Below the pieces are notes generated by a model. The model was not told the origin of the DNA and did not search any database. It worked only from the letters and a program-made list of their open reading frames with translations. A stretch of DNA of 64,000 nucleotides. It comes from Ensifer sp. IC4062. Lineage in GTDB: Bacteria; Pseudomonadota; Alphaproteobacteria; Rhizobiales; Rhizobiaceae. Positions 49,522-57,768 of this stretch are shown piece by piece (the first letter of the stretch is position 1; every line of letters begins with the position of its first letter). The DNA lies in contig NZ_JADYVD010000031.1 in NCBI RefSeq assembly GCF_020193575.1, forward strand, positions 1-64,000, written 5' to 3'. Position numbers and translations under genes: made by a program.

Positions 49522-51048
49522 TTGCAGCGCGAAGACATAGGGAACGGCCTGATCGTCTCTTGCCAGCCGGTTCCGGCAGGGCCGATGGACAATGCCGAAT
49601 TCGTGAGAGGGTTCGCCAAGGCAGCCCTCGATGCGGGCGCCTGCGCGCTGCGGATTGAATCCGTCGCCTATGTCCGGGCCGTGCGTTCCGCGGTCGCGGC
49701 TCCGATCATCGGTATCGTCAAGCGTGACCTTGTCGACAGCCCCGTGCGCATCACGCCCTACGTCTCCGACGCCGAGGCCCTCGTGGACGCCGGCGCGGAC
49801 ATCGTTGCCTTCGATGCAACGGACCGGGTGCGCCCGGCCGGGATCGAGCAACTGGTCCGGGCAGTGAAGGCGAAGGGCAAGCTGACGATGGCCGATTGCT
49901 CCTCATTGCAGGACGCCGAGCACGCGCTCGCAACCGGTGTAGACTTTGTCGGTACAACGCTCTCCGGATATGTGGGCGGGCCCGAGCCGATCGATCCAGA
50001 CCTAGACCTTATAGCAGCCATGCGGAGGCTCACGCCTTATGTCATTGCTGAAGGACGCATTCGCTCGCCGGAACAGGCGGCCGCCGCGGTCAAAGCGGGC
50101 GCCTATGCGGTCGTCGTGGGTTCAGCCATTACCCGGACGGAGCACGTAACTTCGTGGTTTCATGAAGCCGTGGCGAAAGCCTACACCAAGCAGGAGGGAA
50201 GCTCGGCGGAAACCGTGCTCGCTGTTGACATAGGCGGCACGAAAACAATGGCGGCACTGGTCAAAGGCGCCGCGGTCGTCGACGAGGTTCTCATCCCGAC
50301 CGCACGCGAGGCGGAGCCCGACGCGTGGCTCGAAGCGATTGCCGAGAGCACGGCCCAATGGAGCGGCCGTTATGGCCGCATCGGCTTCGCGGTGACCGGT
50401 CTCGTTCAGGACGGAATTTGGTCGGCGCTCAATCCGGCGACGCTCGGCATTCCCGATGGATATCCTCTGGTCGACAGGGCGACACGCCTCCTCGGCAAGC
50501 CGGTCTTCACCATGAACGACGCGCAGGCAGCCGCCTGGGGCGAGTACAAATTCGGCGGCGGCTCCGGTGGCAACCTTGTCTTTCTGACCATCTCGACCGG
50601 CATTGGCGGCGGGATTGTCATCAACGGACGGCCGGTTTCCGGGCTGGCAGGTCATTTCGGTCTCATTCGCGGCCCGTCGCAGGGGCGTGCGCCGCTGGAG
50701 GACGAAACGTCCGGCCGCTGGATTGCCGCCGAGGCGCTGAAGGCCGGCCATGAAGTGGAGGCGGCCGACGTATTCGAAAGGGCGAGGCAGGGCGCGCCGT
50801 GGGCGCGTGCGATCGTTTCGCAATCGGCGCTGCGCGCGGCAACCCTCTGTCACGATATTCAGTTGATGCTCGATCCGGACCAGATCGTCATCGGCGGCGG
50901 CATCGGGCTTGCCCCTGGCTACATCGATCAGATGCGCGATCATCTGAAAGACGTTGCTCCGCGTCTCGCCCCTCGTCTCGTCTCGGCCAAGCTTGGCAGC
51001 CGCGCCGGCATCATCGGCGTCGCCGACCTCGCGGGAGAGGGCGAGTAG
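49522..51048 (+). CDS. nanEK: Fused N-acylmannosamine-6-phosphate epimerase and ROK kinase (NanE-NanK)
   Basis: A 508-residue bifunctional protein. Residues ~1-220 are the NanE TIM barrel with catalytic Lys in 'IIGIVKRDLVDSPVRI', plus 'YVIAEGRIRSPEQAAAA' and 'AVVVGSAITR'. Residues ~227-505 are a ROK kinase with 'LAVDIGGTKTMAALVKGA', 'TMNDAQAAAWGEYKFGGG' and 'TISTGIGGGIVING'. The ROK zinc motif (C-x-C-G-x2-G-C) is absent: the region reads 'GHFGLIRGPSQGRAPLEDET'. It should phosphorylate N-acetylmannosamine and epimerise the product to GlcNAc-6-P. TTG 49522 has GAGAGGGAG upstream; GTG 49513 is the longer form. No nanA lyase is seen in the window. Confidence 0.9.
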   Translation: MQREDIGNGLIVSCQPVPAGPMDNAEFVRGFAKAALDAGACALRIESVAYVRAVRSAVAAPIIGIVKRDLVDSPVRITPYVSDAEALVDAGADIVAFDATDRVRPAGIEQLVRAVKAKGKLTMADCSSLQDAEHALATGVDFVGTTLSGYVGGPEPIDPDLDLIAAMRRLTPYVIAEGRIRSPEQAAAAVKAGAYAVVVGSAITRTEHVTSWFHEAVAKAYTKQEGSSAETVLAVDIGGTKTMAALVKGAAVVDEVLIPTAREAEPDAWLEAIAESTAQWSGRYGRIGFAVTGLVQDGIWSALNPATLGIPDGYPLVDRATRLLGKPVFTMNDAQAAAWGEYKFGGGSGGNLVFLTISTGIGGGIVINGRPVSGLAGHFGLIRGPSQGRAPLEDETSGRWIAAEALKAGHEVEAADVFERARQGAPWARAIVSQSALRAATLCHDIQLMLDPDQIVIGGGIGLAPGYIDQMRDHLKDVAPRLAPRLVSAKLGSRAGIIGVADLAGEGE

Positions 51049-51100
51049 CGACGCTGTTTCGCATGCATTCGAACGTCAAACGATAAGAAAGGGAACAACG

Positions 51101-52432
51101 ATGAAACTGAACAGGACGTCTTTTTCGGCTGCGGCCGTTCTTCTCGCAAGCGTTGCCCTTCCGGGCATATCCCAGGCAACGGTCACAGTTCTCGGTTGGC
51201 CCGGCGGTTCGGAGGAAACCGCGCTCCGCGCGACCGTCGAAGCCTATAACGCCCAGTCCGGCATTGCCGACGCCGACAAGGTCGAACTGCTCTTCTTCAA
51301 CCGCGACGGATTCTTCGACAAATTGCAGGCGGACATGGCGGCTGGCTCCGACGCCTTCGATGTCAATCTCGTCGCGACCTATTCGATCGGCCGTTACGCA
51401 CCCTACATGGAGCCGGTCGATCTCGGCGCCGATGCCGGCAAGGTGTTCGGCGAGTCCGTGCTGAAGACGATGCAGTTCGATGGCAAGCAGTATGGCGTTC
51501 CCACCGATCTGTCGCTGCATTTCATGTACTACCGGAAGGACCTAGTCGACGCCCTGATGCAGGACGATGCTGCGAAGAAGAAATATGCGGAAATCGCCAA
51601 GGAACATCTCGGCAAGGATCTGCAGCCGAAAGATCCGGACAGCTGGACCTGGGACGATTGGGCGGCGACGACGCTCTATTTCAGCAAGCAGGTGAACCCC
51701 GAAAGTCCGGTGCGCTACGGTACGGTGCTGCAGATGAAGAACCTGCTTTTCAACATGATGGTCTTCCAGTCGCTGCCGCGTTCCTACGGTGCGGATTGGA
51801 CGGACAAGGACGGCAACGTCACGGTCGATTCCGACGCGTACAAGACCGGTCTGGAACTCTACAAGAAACTTTATGACGCCGGTGCCTCACCGAAGGATTC
51901 GCTGAGCTACGAATATGCGGAGACCAATGCTGCATTCGGTTCCGGCCAGGCGGCGACGGCGCTGCAATGGAATGCCGCAGCCGCTGACCTGACTAATGCG
52001 GAGAAGACCCCCGCGGTTGCTGCTGTCACCGGCATCGTCGCGCCTCCCAGCGGACCGAAAGGCCGCGCCGACCATATCCACGGCCTCGGTCTCGGCCTCA
52101 ACAAGAATGCCAAGAACAAGGAAGGTGCCGTCAAATTCCTGAAATGGCTGGCCACCGAAGATGCTGCGTTGCTCTATGCCCGCAGCGGCGGTTCGCCGGC
52201 GCTTGCCCCCCACGTCGCGGCCAAGGTTTCAAAGGAGCGACCGGATCTCGTCAAGCTCGGCGAATTCGCCAGCCAGTACGGCTACGTGATGAACGGCGCC
52301 ACCTCGGCAAATGCGCTTTCGGTCTATGAGCTGCAGGCTAAGGAATTCACCGGTTACTGGGCCGGCCAGCAAAGTCTCGAAGATGCGCTGGCGCATACCA
52401 AAACCGGCATGCAGGATCTGCTGAAGAAGTAA
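51101..52432 (+). CDS. Sugar ABC transporter substrate-binding protein (nan locus)
   Basis: A 443-residue family 1 binding protein. The signal peptide is residues ~1-25 ('AAAVLLASVALPGISQA'). The mature part starts 'TVTVLGWPGGSEETALRATV' and has 'SLHFMYYRKDLVDALM' and 'FLKWLATEDAALLYARSGGS'. ATG 51101 lies 52 bases after the NanE-NanK stop. It likely binds N-acetylmannosamine, another amino sugar or a glycan containing it (context only). A strong hairpin follows, typical for binding-protein genes. Confidence 0.92.
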   Translation: MKLNRTSFSAAAVLLASVALPGISQATVTVLGWPGGSEETALRATVEAYNAQSGIADADKVELLFFNRDGFFDKLQADMAAGSDAFDVNLVATYSIGRYAPYMEPVDLGADAGKVFGESVLKTMQFDGKQYGVPTDLSLHFMYYRKDLVDALMQDDAAKKKYAEIAKEHLGKDLQPKDPDSWTWDDWAATTLYFSKQVNPESPVRYGTVLQMKNLLFNMMVFQSLPRSYGADWTDKDGNVTVDSDAYKTGLELYKKLYDAGASPKDSLSYEYAETNAAFGSGQAATALQWNAAAADLTNAEKTPAVAAVTGIVAPPSGPKGRADHIHGLGLGLNKNAKNKEGAVKFLKWLATEDAALLYARSGGSPALAPHVAAKVSKERPDLVKLGEFASQYGYVMNGATSANALSVYELQAKEFTGYWAGQQSLEDALAHTKTGMQDLLKK

Positions 52433-52439
52433 TTTTTGA

Positions 52440-52471
52440 GCCGGACGCCTGGCAAGAGCTTGGCGTCCGGC
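52440..52471 (+). other. Intercistronic stem-loop after binding-protein gene
   Basis: GCCGGACGCC (52440-52449) pairs perfectly with GGCGTCCGGC (52462-52471). It lies between the binding-protein and permease genes and probably protects the binding-protein mRNA or attenuates downstream transcription. Confidence 0.65.
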
Positions 52472-52482
52472 GCATCTGGCGG

Positions 52483-53355
52483 ATGGAAATGGCTATTGTA
52501 AACCGCGCCGAAGGCAGAGCCTACCTCACGCCGCTTGTGGGCTTCCTGCTGTTTTTCCTGGGTTTTCCTGCGGCGGTCAATCTCGTCTATTCGATCTCGA
52601 CCGTTTCCTTCGAGACGCTGCGCAGTCCGAGCCTAAGCGGCCTCGGCAACTACGCGGCGGTGCTCGCTGACCGCGAGTTCTGGGGTGCCGTCTCCTTTTC
52701 CATGCGCTTCGGCGTGCTGACGGCACTTGCCGAATGCCTGATTGGACTCTTCTTGGCCGTTTTTCTCACGCCGCTGCTGGCGAAGCGTTCGTACCTGATG
52801 GCGCCGTTGATGCTGCCGCTGATGGTCGCGCCGGCGATGATCGGCCTCATGTATCGGCTTGTGCTGCACGAGTTCGCCGGCCCGGTGCCCTATTATCTCT
52901 TCGAGTGGTTCGGCGACAGCCCGGCCTTCCTGGACGTCGACAACGCCTTCCGCACACTACTCGTCGTCGAAATCTTGCAGTGGACGCCATTCGCTTTCCT
53001 GCTCTTTTACATGGCCTATGCCGCGATACCGCTCGAGGTTCGCGAGGCCGCCTCGCTCGATGGCGCGTCGGCTCTAAAGGCGCTCTGGTGGATCGAACTG
53101 CCCTTGATGCTGCCGACGCTGGTGATTGCCTTCTTCATCCGTTTCATCGACGGCTTCCGCGTCTTCGACAACGTCTACGCACTCACCGGAAGCGGGGCGG
53201 GCGGATCGACGACCTCGCTCTCGATCTACATCTATCAGGCCTTCTTCAAGGGCGGGGCGATCGGCAAGGCTGTCGCGGCATCCGTCGTCCTGTTCCTCGC
53301 GTCGCTCGCGGTGCTCTACGGTCTCAACTGGATAACCGGCCGCGGGAGGCGCTGA
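52483..53355 (+). CDS. ABC sugar permease, MalF/UgpA type (nan locus)
   Basis: A 290-residue inner-membrane protein with six hydrophobic segments and EAA loop 'EVREAASLDGASALKALWWI'. ATG 52483 has only a weak site; ATG 52489 is two codons later. It partners with 53359-54180. The stop is followed after three bases by the next start, so they are coupled. Confidence 0.92.
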   Translation: MEMAIVNRAEGRAYLTPLVGFLLFFLGFPAAVNLVYSISTVSFETLRSPSLSGLGNYAAVLADREFWGAVSFSMRFGVLTALAECLIGLFLAVFLTPLLAKRSYLMAPLMLPLMVAPAMIGLMYRLVLHEFAGPVPYYLFEWFGDSPAFLDVDNAFRTLLVVEILQWTPFAFLLFYMAYAAIPLEVREAASLDGASALKALWWIELPLMLPTLVIAFFIRFIDGFRVFDNVYALTGSGAGGSTTSLSIYIYQAFFKGGAIGKAVAASVVLFLASLAVLYGLNWITGRGRR

Positions 53356-53358
53356 CTA

Positions 53359-54180
53359 ATGCTCAATCTGCTGCGCTGGTTTGTATTCTCGATCGCCGTA
53401 CTTGCGATGAACTTTCCTGTCATCGTTACGATGATCACGTCCTTCAAGAGCGCGCGCGAACTGTCGCTCAACCCGGGGTTCTGGATCGGCGAACCGACGC
53501 TTGAAAACTACACGCGAGTGCTGGGCGAGACCGACCGGTTCAACATCTACGGTTATCTGTTCAACAGCACCATTGCCTCGCTGATCGGTACGGGGCTGGC
53601 GATTGCGCTCGCCTTTCCGGCCGCGTACGCCATCGCCCGGAGCGAGGCGGGAAAGCGCACACTGCTGCCGCTCATCATCAATCTGCGCGCCGTGCCGCTC
53701 ATCATTTTCGCGATCCCGCTCTATATGATGTACCAGTGGCTGGGGCTGCTCGACACGCAGCTCGGCCTCGGTCTGATCCTGACGATCGTCAACACGCCGC
53801 TGGCTCTCGTCATCCTCGTCAACGCTATATCCGAGGTGCCGTCCGAACTGGACGAGGCGGCAAAGATGGACGGCGCCAGTTCCTGGCAGGTCATGCTGAT
53901 GATCATCCGTCCGGTGGTGCGTCCGGCCCTGGTTACGACCTTCATTTTCGGGTTCATTACGGCCTGGAACGAGTTCCTTTTCGGCCTGATGCTGACGACG
54001 AGCCGGGCGGTTCCGATGACGGTTGGAGCGTCGTTCTTCTTCGCCGCGAGCGGGGGAGGCGTGCAATGGGGCACCGCCTCTGCCGTCATGGTGCTCGGGG
54101 CACTGCCTCCCGCCTTGCTGGGCTTGTTGATGTACCGGCAGATCTCGGCGTCTTTGACTGCCGGTGCCGTGAAGGGTTAG
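53359..54180 (+). CDS. ABC sugar permease, MalG/UgpE type (nan locus)
   Basis: A 273-residue inner-membrane protein with EAA loop 'ELDEAAKMDGASSWQVMLMI' and a terminal 'ISASLTAGAVKG' usual in MalG-like permeases. It is the last gene of the locus. No ATPase gene follows; the next gene is convergent and unrelated. The importer must use an ATPase from elsewhere, possibly the UgpC-type protein at 4279. Confidence 0.92.
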   Translation: MLNLLRWFVFSIAVLAMNFPVIVTMITSFKSARELSLNPGFWIGEPTLENYTRVLGETDRFNIYGYLFNSTIASLIGTGLAIALAFPAAYAIARSEAGKRTLLPLIINLRAVPLIIFAIPLYMMYQWLGLLDTQLGLGLILTIVNTPLALVILVNAISEVPSELDEAAKMDGASSWQVMLMIIRPVVRPALVTTFIFGFITAWNEFLFGLMLTTSRAVPMTVGASFFFAASGGGVQWGTASAVMVLGALPPALLGLLMYRQISASLTAGAVKG

Positions 54181-54211
54181 GCACGCGCTTGCGCGCCTCC
54201 AACTCGACTGA

Positions 54212-54631
54212 TCAGACTGGATCGGCGTCGATTGCCTTCAACGCCGCGCGCGCCACCTCGAAATCCTGCTCGCCCGTGCCGGAACCGACACCGATGGCGC
54301 CGGCGAGTTTGCCGCGGAAACGAAAGGGCAGGCCGCCTGGAAGATGCGTCACGCCGCCCTGCGATGCTATTCCCGCGGCAACGCCGAACTCGACCGGCAT
54401 TGCGCCGGTCGGGCCGTTGATCGACGCTGCGGTGCGGGCCTTGGCGCGAGCGGTATGCATGCTGAGATACTTCGCGCCATCCATGCGGATGCTGGCAATC
54501 GTCTCGCCGCTTGCGTCGACGATGAAGACGCATTGCGGAACACCGATGCTTTCCGCGTGACGCACCGCAGCCGCCAGGGCATTGATTGCGCCTTCGTGGG
54601 CAAGGCTGATCGTCTCTTTATAACTTGCCAT
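54212..54631 (-). CDS. GlcG/HbpS family protein
   Basis: A 139-residue small protein of the GlcG/HbpS (heme-degrading-like) fold: 'GVPQCVFIVDASGETIASIR', 'AKARTAASINGPTGAM', 'QGGVTHLPGGLPFRFRGKLA' and 'GAIGVGSGTGEQDFEVARAA'. The ATG at 54631 follows GGGAGAG. The family occurs near glycolate, propanediol and aromatic catabolic genes and its biochemical role is poorly defined. It is convergent with the nan-locus permease. Confidence 0.85.
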   Translation of the reverse strand: MASYKETISLAHEGAINALAAAVRHAESIGVPQCVFIVDASGETIASIRMDGAKYLSMHTARAKARTAASINGPTGAMPVEFGVAAGIASQGGVTHLPGGLPFRFRGKLAGAIGVGSGTGEQDFEVARAALKAIDADPV

Positions 54632-54839
54632 CGTTCTCTCCCTTGTTGGCCACGACCCTACAACGACGAGCCAACGTGGGAATGCGCGTCTTCGGCGAAG
54701 CACTTTCACCGCCGGGGAAGAAGCCAGAGTGCCGCCATGGATTGGGGTGCAAAGACTGAGTTGCTATGTGCGAGCCTGCCGCCTATGCGCAGCGTGATGT
54801 TTCGGCCATAGTGGTGCAAATGAAAGGACAGGGATTTCC

Positions 54840-55355
54840 ATGACATCGACCGAACAGGATGCGCGACGCCTTGAGATGACGGTTCTGATGACGCCGGACA
54901 TGGCCAATTTCAGTGGCAAGGTGCACGGCGGCGCGCTGCTGAATCTGCTCGATCGAGTTGCCTTTTCCTGTGCCTCTCGCTTCTCCAAGCAGTATGCGGT
55001 GACGTTATCCGTCGACCAGGTGATCTTCAAAGAACCCATCCATGTGGGCGAACTGGTGACCTTCCGCGCTTCGATCAATTTCGCGGGCCGGACCTCGATG
55101 GAGGTCGGTATTCGCGTGGAGGCGGAAGATATCCGTGCCGGCACCCGGCGGCATACGAACTCCTGCTACTTCACTATGGTTGCCGTGGATAGCGCTGGCC
55201 GCCCGGTGGAAGTGCCGCAGTGGCGTCCCGAGACCGCAACCGACAAGCGCCGACATCGCGCGGCCGAGTTGCGCCGGACGCTGCGGCGCGAGTTTGCAAC
55301 CCGACTGGAGGCGGTAGCGCAAACAGGTCGCGACGTCGAGGGAGAAGGGGACTAG
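54840..55355 (+). CDS. Acyl-CoA thioesterase (hotdog fold)
   Basis: A 171-residue cytoplasmic thioesterase of the YciA/ACOT type. The hotdog signature is 'NFSGKVHGGALLNLLDRVAF' (catalytic-region Asn/His/Asp) followed by 'SVDQVIFKEPIHVGELVTFR' and 'TNSCYFTMVAVDSAGRPVEV'. The C-terminal ~35 residues are Arg-rich helix. It hydrolyses acyl-CoA thioesters. It begins at ATG 54840, 131 bases upstream of which is the unrelated divergent GlcG-like gene. Confidence 0.88.
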   Translation: MTSTEQDARRLEMTVLMTPDMANFSGKVHGGALLNLLDRVAFSCASRFSKQYAVTLSVDQVIFKEPIHVGELVTFRASINFAGRTSMEVGIRVEAEDIRAGTRRHTNSCYFTMVAVDSAGRPVEVPQWRPETATDKRRHRAAELRRTLRREFATRLEAVAQTGRDVEGEGD

Positions 55356-55507
55356 GCAAACGCCGCTGACGCTCTCAACGCTGGCAAGTGCCTCTAAGGG
55401 GTAGGCCGCTGCGACGATTGGCAGAGATCTCCGCTGACGAAATCCCGCGCGCGTGAAGAGGCGGGGCCACAGGCGGGCCCCGACAACAGCCCAGGAGACC
55501 AAACGCT

Positions 55508-55532
55508 CTCGCCCCGGCCGAAACGGCCGGGT
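55508..55532. other. Stem-loop in intergenic region
   Basis: CCGGCCG and CGGCCGG form a 7-base stem with a short A-rich loop, followed by TTGATTT. It could end transcription of the thioesterase gene. The rest of the 55356-55627 stretch has GC-rich inverted repeats and no supported gene. Confidence 0.45.
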
Positions 55533-55627
55533 TGATTTAAGCGTGCCAGCCATAAGCATTCGCTTTGCGGTAAGGCCAAGCGGCCAACCGCTTCAACCAG
55601 GAACCCGCAAAGCGTGGCCGGCTGGCC

Positions 55628-56065
55628 TCAACCGACAAATATAGCGCGCAAACGCGCAAACAGGCCTGTCTGCTTCCCGGATATCGCCGCGCGGATGTGA
55701 CGTGCTGCCGTTGCAGCGCTCACCGTCGCACCGAAATGGCAATAGCAGATAACTCTGTGCAATTGCTCGTCGCTCAGTTCGAAGAACCGCTTTGCTTCGC
55801 CATAAGTGTCATTTTCCATGCCGGCCGCGCGCAGGACAGGATCCTTGAATGCGACCGAGATCGGCGAGTCGTCGCCGCGCATGGTCGCACGCACTCTGGC
55901 CGGCTGATACTCGGTCTCGTGCAGCGTCGAGAGATGTCTGTGCGGGATTTGTTCCAGGAGTTCCGCCCAGCGTTCCAGACGCTCTGCGCGCGTTGTAAGC
56001 CGGCGCGGGAAGTCCTGTTTGACCTCTGCGACGATCTGCAGTTGCTCGAGTGCATGGTGCTTCAT
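55628..56065 (-). CDS. Protein of unknown function
   Basis: A 145-residue protein not recognised. The N-terminal half is basic and helical ('FPRRLTTRAERLERWAELLE'). The C-terminal half has 'GEAKRFFELSDEQLHRVICY' and a His/Cys pair 'CYCHFGATVSAATAARHIRA'. ATG 56065 lies 5 bases after GGAGG, and codon use fits the neighbourhood. There is no signal peptide or membrane segment. It is the last apparently native gene before the island boundary. Confidence 0.7.
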   Translation of the reverse strand: MKHHALEQLQIVAEVKQDFPRRLTTRAERLERWAELLEQIPHRHLSTLHETEYQPARVRATMRGDDSPISVAFKDPVLRAAGMENDTYGEAKRFFELSDEQLHRVICYCHFGATVSAATAARHIRAAISGKQTGLFARLRAIFVG

Positions 56066-56260
56066 TTTGGCCTCCATTCAGACGATAGTTGCTCCGCCCC
56101 AGTTCCAAATTCAGCCCGCTATAAAGGTGACTCTTGCGCGTGCCGAAGTCCAATCACGATCTGTCGTGGAGGGTCGCTTTCACCAAAATGTGCAGCTTTC
56201 GCAACGGCGTGGCCGTTTTGCGTGCTCGTTTTGCGCGTGTTCGGAGATATTGCCAATGGG

Positions 56261-56605
56261 CTACAACCCGGTGCCGGCCGCAACCGCCGCACGAGGTCGG
56301 ATCGGTGGCGGCGTCCACGCGCCAAAGCCGCCGTCGATTGTATGAAGCGCTCCGGTCGTGAAACCAGCTTCGGGGCCGGCGAGATAGGCCGCAATACCGG
56401 CGACTTCCTCCGGGCGGCCATCGCGTTTGATCGCCATGAAGCTGTCATGAAGTCGCTCATCGGGCCGTCTTCCGGGTTCATGTCCGTCGATGTCGGACCG
56501 GGTTGGATGACACTGACCGTTATGCCCTTGGCGCCGAAGTCGCGGGCGAGGCCGCAGGCCATGCGCGGCGGACTTGGTCAGTGCGCAAGCAGCACCGCCG
56601 GCGAA
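56261..56605 (-). pseudogene. Decayed short-chain dehydrogenase/reductase fragment
   Basis: Only the C-terminal part of an SDR survives, split over frames. Frame 1 gives 'GGAACALTKSAAHGL', a second frame gives 'GLARDFGAKGITVSVIQPGP' and 'TDMNPEDGPMSDF', then the first frame resumes with 'RPEEVAGIAAYLAGPEAGFT' and 'LHTIDGGFGA'. The Rossmann N-terminus and the catalytic Tyr-x3-Lys are missing. At least two frameshifts plus a 5' truncation make it non-functional. It ends against the riboswitch remnant, marking a rearranged junction. Confidence 0.82.
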
Positions 56606-56675
56606 AGACATTCGGTCACAGTTTTGGCGACCACGTTGACAGATAGGCACCGCTGTCCGATACAATGCCAACATT

Positions 56676-56738
56676 CCGAGGGGAGCACCGAGCGGTGCTG
56701 AGATGGCAGTGAGCCGGACCCTTGAACCTGATCCGGGT
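56676..56738 (+). ncRNA. TPP (THI-box) riboswitch, 3' truncated
   Basis: Conserved THI elements are present in order: CCGAGGGGAGC, a P3 hairpin (GCACCG/CGGTGC), CTGAGATGGCA, then GACCCTTGAACCTGATCCGG. Canonical aptamers continue GGGTAATGCCGGCG and then the P1 3' strand. Here the sequence departs after CCGGGT into TTGTTAACGCC, so P5 and P1 cannot close. No thi gene follows; island genes do. It was probably cut by island insertion and should no longer bind or switch normally. Confidence 0.82.
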
Positions 56739-56788
56739 TTGTTAACGCCTTGAAAGTGCTGGATTTCCGGGGTTCGGTCAACCTAAAA

Positions 56789-56818
56789 TGTAGCAACCAG
56801 TGTAGCAGGAATGTAGCA
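56789..56818 (+). repeat. Three TGTAGCA direct repeats near island end
   Basis: TGTAGCA occurs at 56789-56795, 56801-56807 and 56812-56818. Spaced heptamers just inside the apparent island boundary could be recombinase arm-type sites. No integrase gene is visible in the window. Confidence 0.4.
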
Positions 56819-56860
56819 AATCCCGCTTTTGTCCGGATGCTGTATCCAAAGTCTTGCAGC

Positions 56861-57610
56861 CTAACCAGCGATAAGGGGCTGATCACTGACGTGCAGGTAG
56901 CTCCAAAACCGCTCAATCCGTTCTTCCGGGCGAAACAGTTCACGAATGCGCTCACTGTGAAGCAAATACGCCCTTCCGAGTTCTTCGTTTCGCTGATTGC
57001 TTAGCATGACCGTATTGCCGTGACCGTCAGAACCTGTCTCCCAAGGGTTCTGCTGCTTGAAGGTCTCATAGTCGTTAATTTGATTGGCGATGTCCTCGAA
57101 CCAGTCTGCAAGCGATTGGTCGAACACAAACGATGCCTCATGGGATAGATTGATCATCGCCCAATAAGACGCGCCGTCGTAGTCCTTGTGGTTGTGCTCG
57201 TTGTCGAAATTTACGAACTTCTGATAAATCTCAAAGCGCTTGTCGAAGAGGCTTAGCTTGTAAGTCTTCTTGGCATTCTCGAGTGATTGTTCATGCTGCA
57301 AAGCCAAAAGGGCATTCTGCTTATGGATTGTCGCCAACTGCGCGTCGATGACAGCTTGGTTTTCGCGGAACTGTTCGCGGGTTTCGTTCAATTCCTGTCG
57401 TTGCGTGAGAACTGCTGCAACGAGCCAGATCAACGCAATCGGCGCAAAGATACCGGCTAGGAAATCACCGACTTCGTTCAGGTCGTGTTCTGTGGTGAGA
57501 AAGGTCCAAGTTCTCCACCAGCCCATTGTGTACCCGACTGCAAGGGCGTATGCGGCAGTGAACGCGCCCGCGAACCATAGCCAGTTTATGCCTTTCCAAG
57601 TGCGTTTCAA
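56861..57610 (-). CDS. Two-span membrane protein with coiled coil and cytoplasmic domain
   Basis: A 249-residue protein not assigned to a family. Two membrane spans lie near residues 10-30 and 50-70 ('FLAGIFAPIALIWLVAAVLT'). A coiled coil follows, about residues 70-115 ('ELNETREQFRENQAVIDAQL'), then a soluble domain with acidic and aromatic residues. This topology is common in mobile-element proteins of unknown function, including defence candidates. It is more A+T-rich than the region to the left and is divergent from the FRG-domain gene at 57769. Confidence 0.78.
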   Translation of the reverse strand: MKRTWKGINWLWFAGAFTAAYALAVGYTMGWWRTWTFLTTEHDLNEVGDFLAGIFAPIALIWLVAAVLTQRQELNETREQFRENQAVIDAQLATIHKQNALLALQHEQSLENAKKTYKLSLFDKRFEIYQKFVNFDNEHNHKDYDGASYWAMINLSHEASFVFDQSLADWFEDIANQINDYETFKQQNPWETGSDGHGNTVMLSNQRNEELGRAYLLHSERIRELFRPEERIERFWSYLHVSDQPLIAG

Positions 57611-57768
57611 TCACCCAATCCCTTGGCATACACAAGCAGCGACGAATAGCACGTCTGGATCATCGTATCCGCCCACAATCTTCGGGGTCGCCGCCCTCTT
57701 GCGCATCAGTTTCATATTGCAATCTCTGCGCGAGGACTTGTAGATACTCTTTATTACGGAGAATATCT

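Noticed and set aside
56755-56785. Possible tRNA 3' end (GGGGTTCGGTC) as island attachment site
   Set aside because: No acceptor, D or anticodon arms can be drawn around it, so it is not a tRNA. An attachment site remains possible but unsupported.
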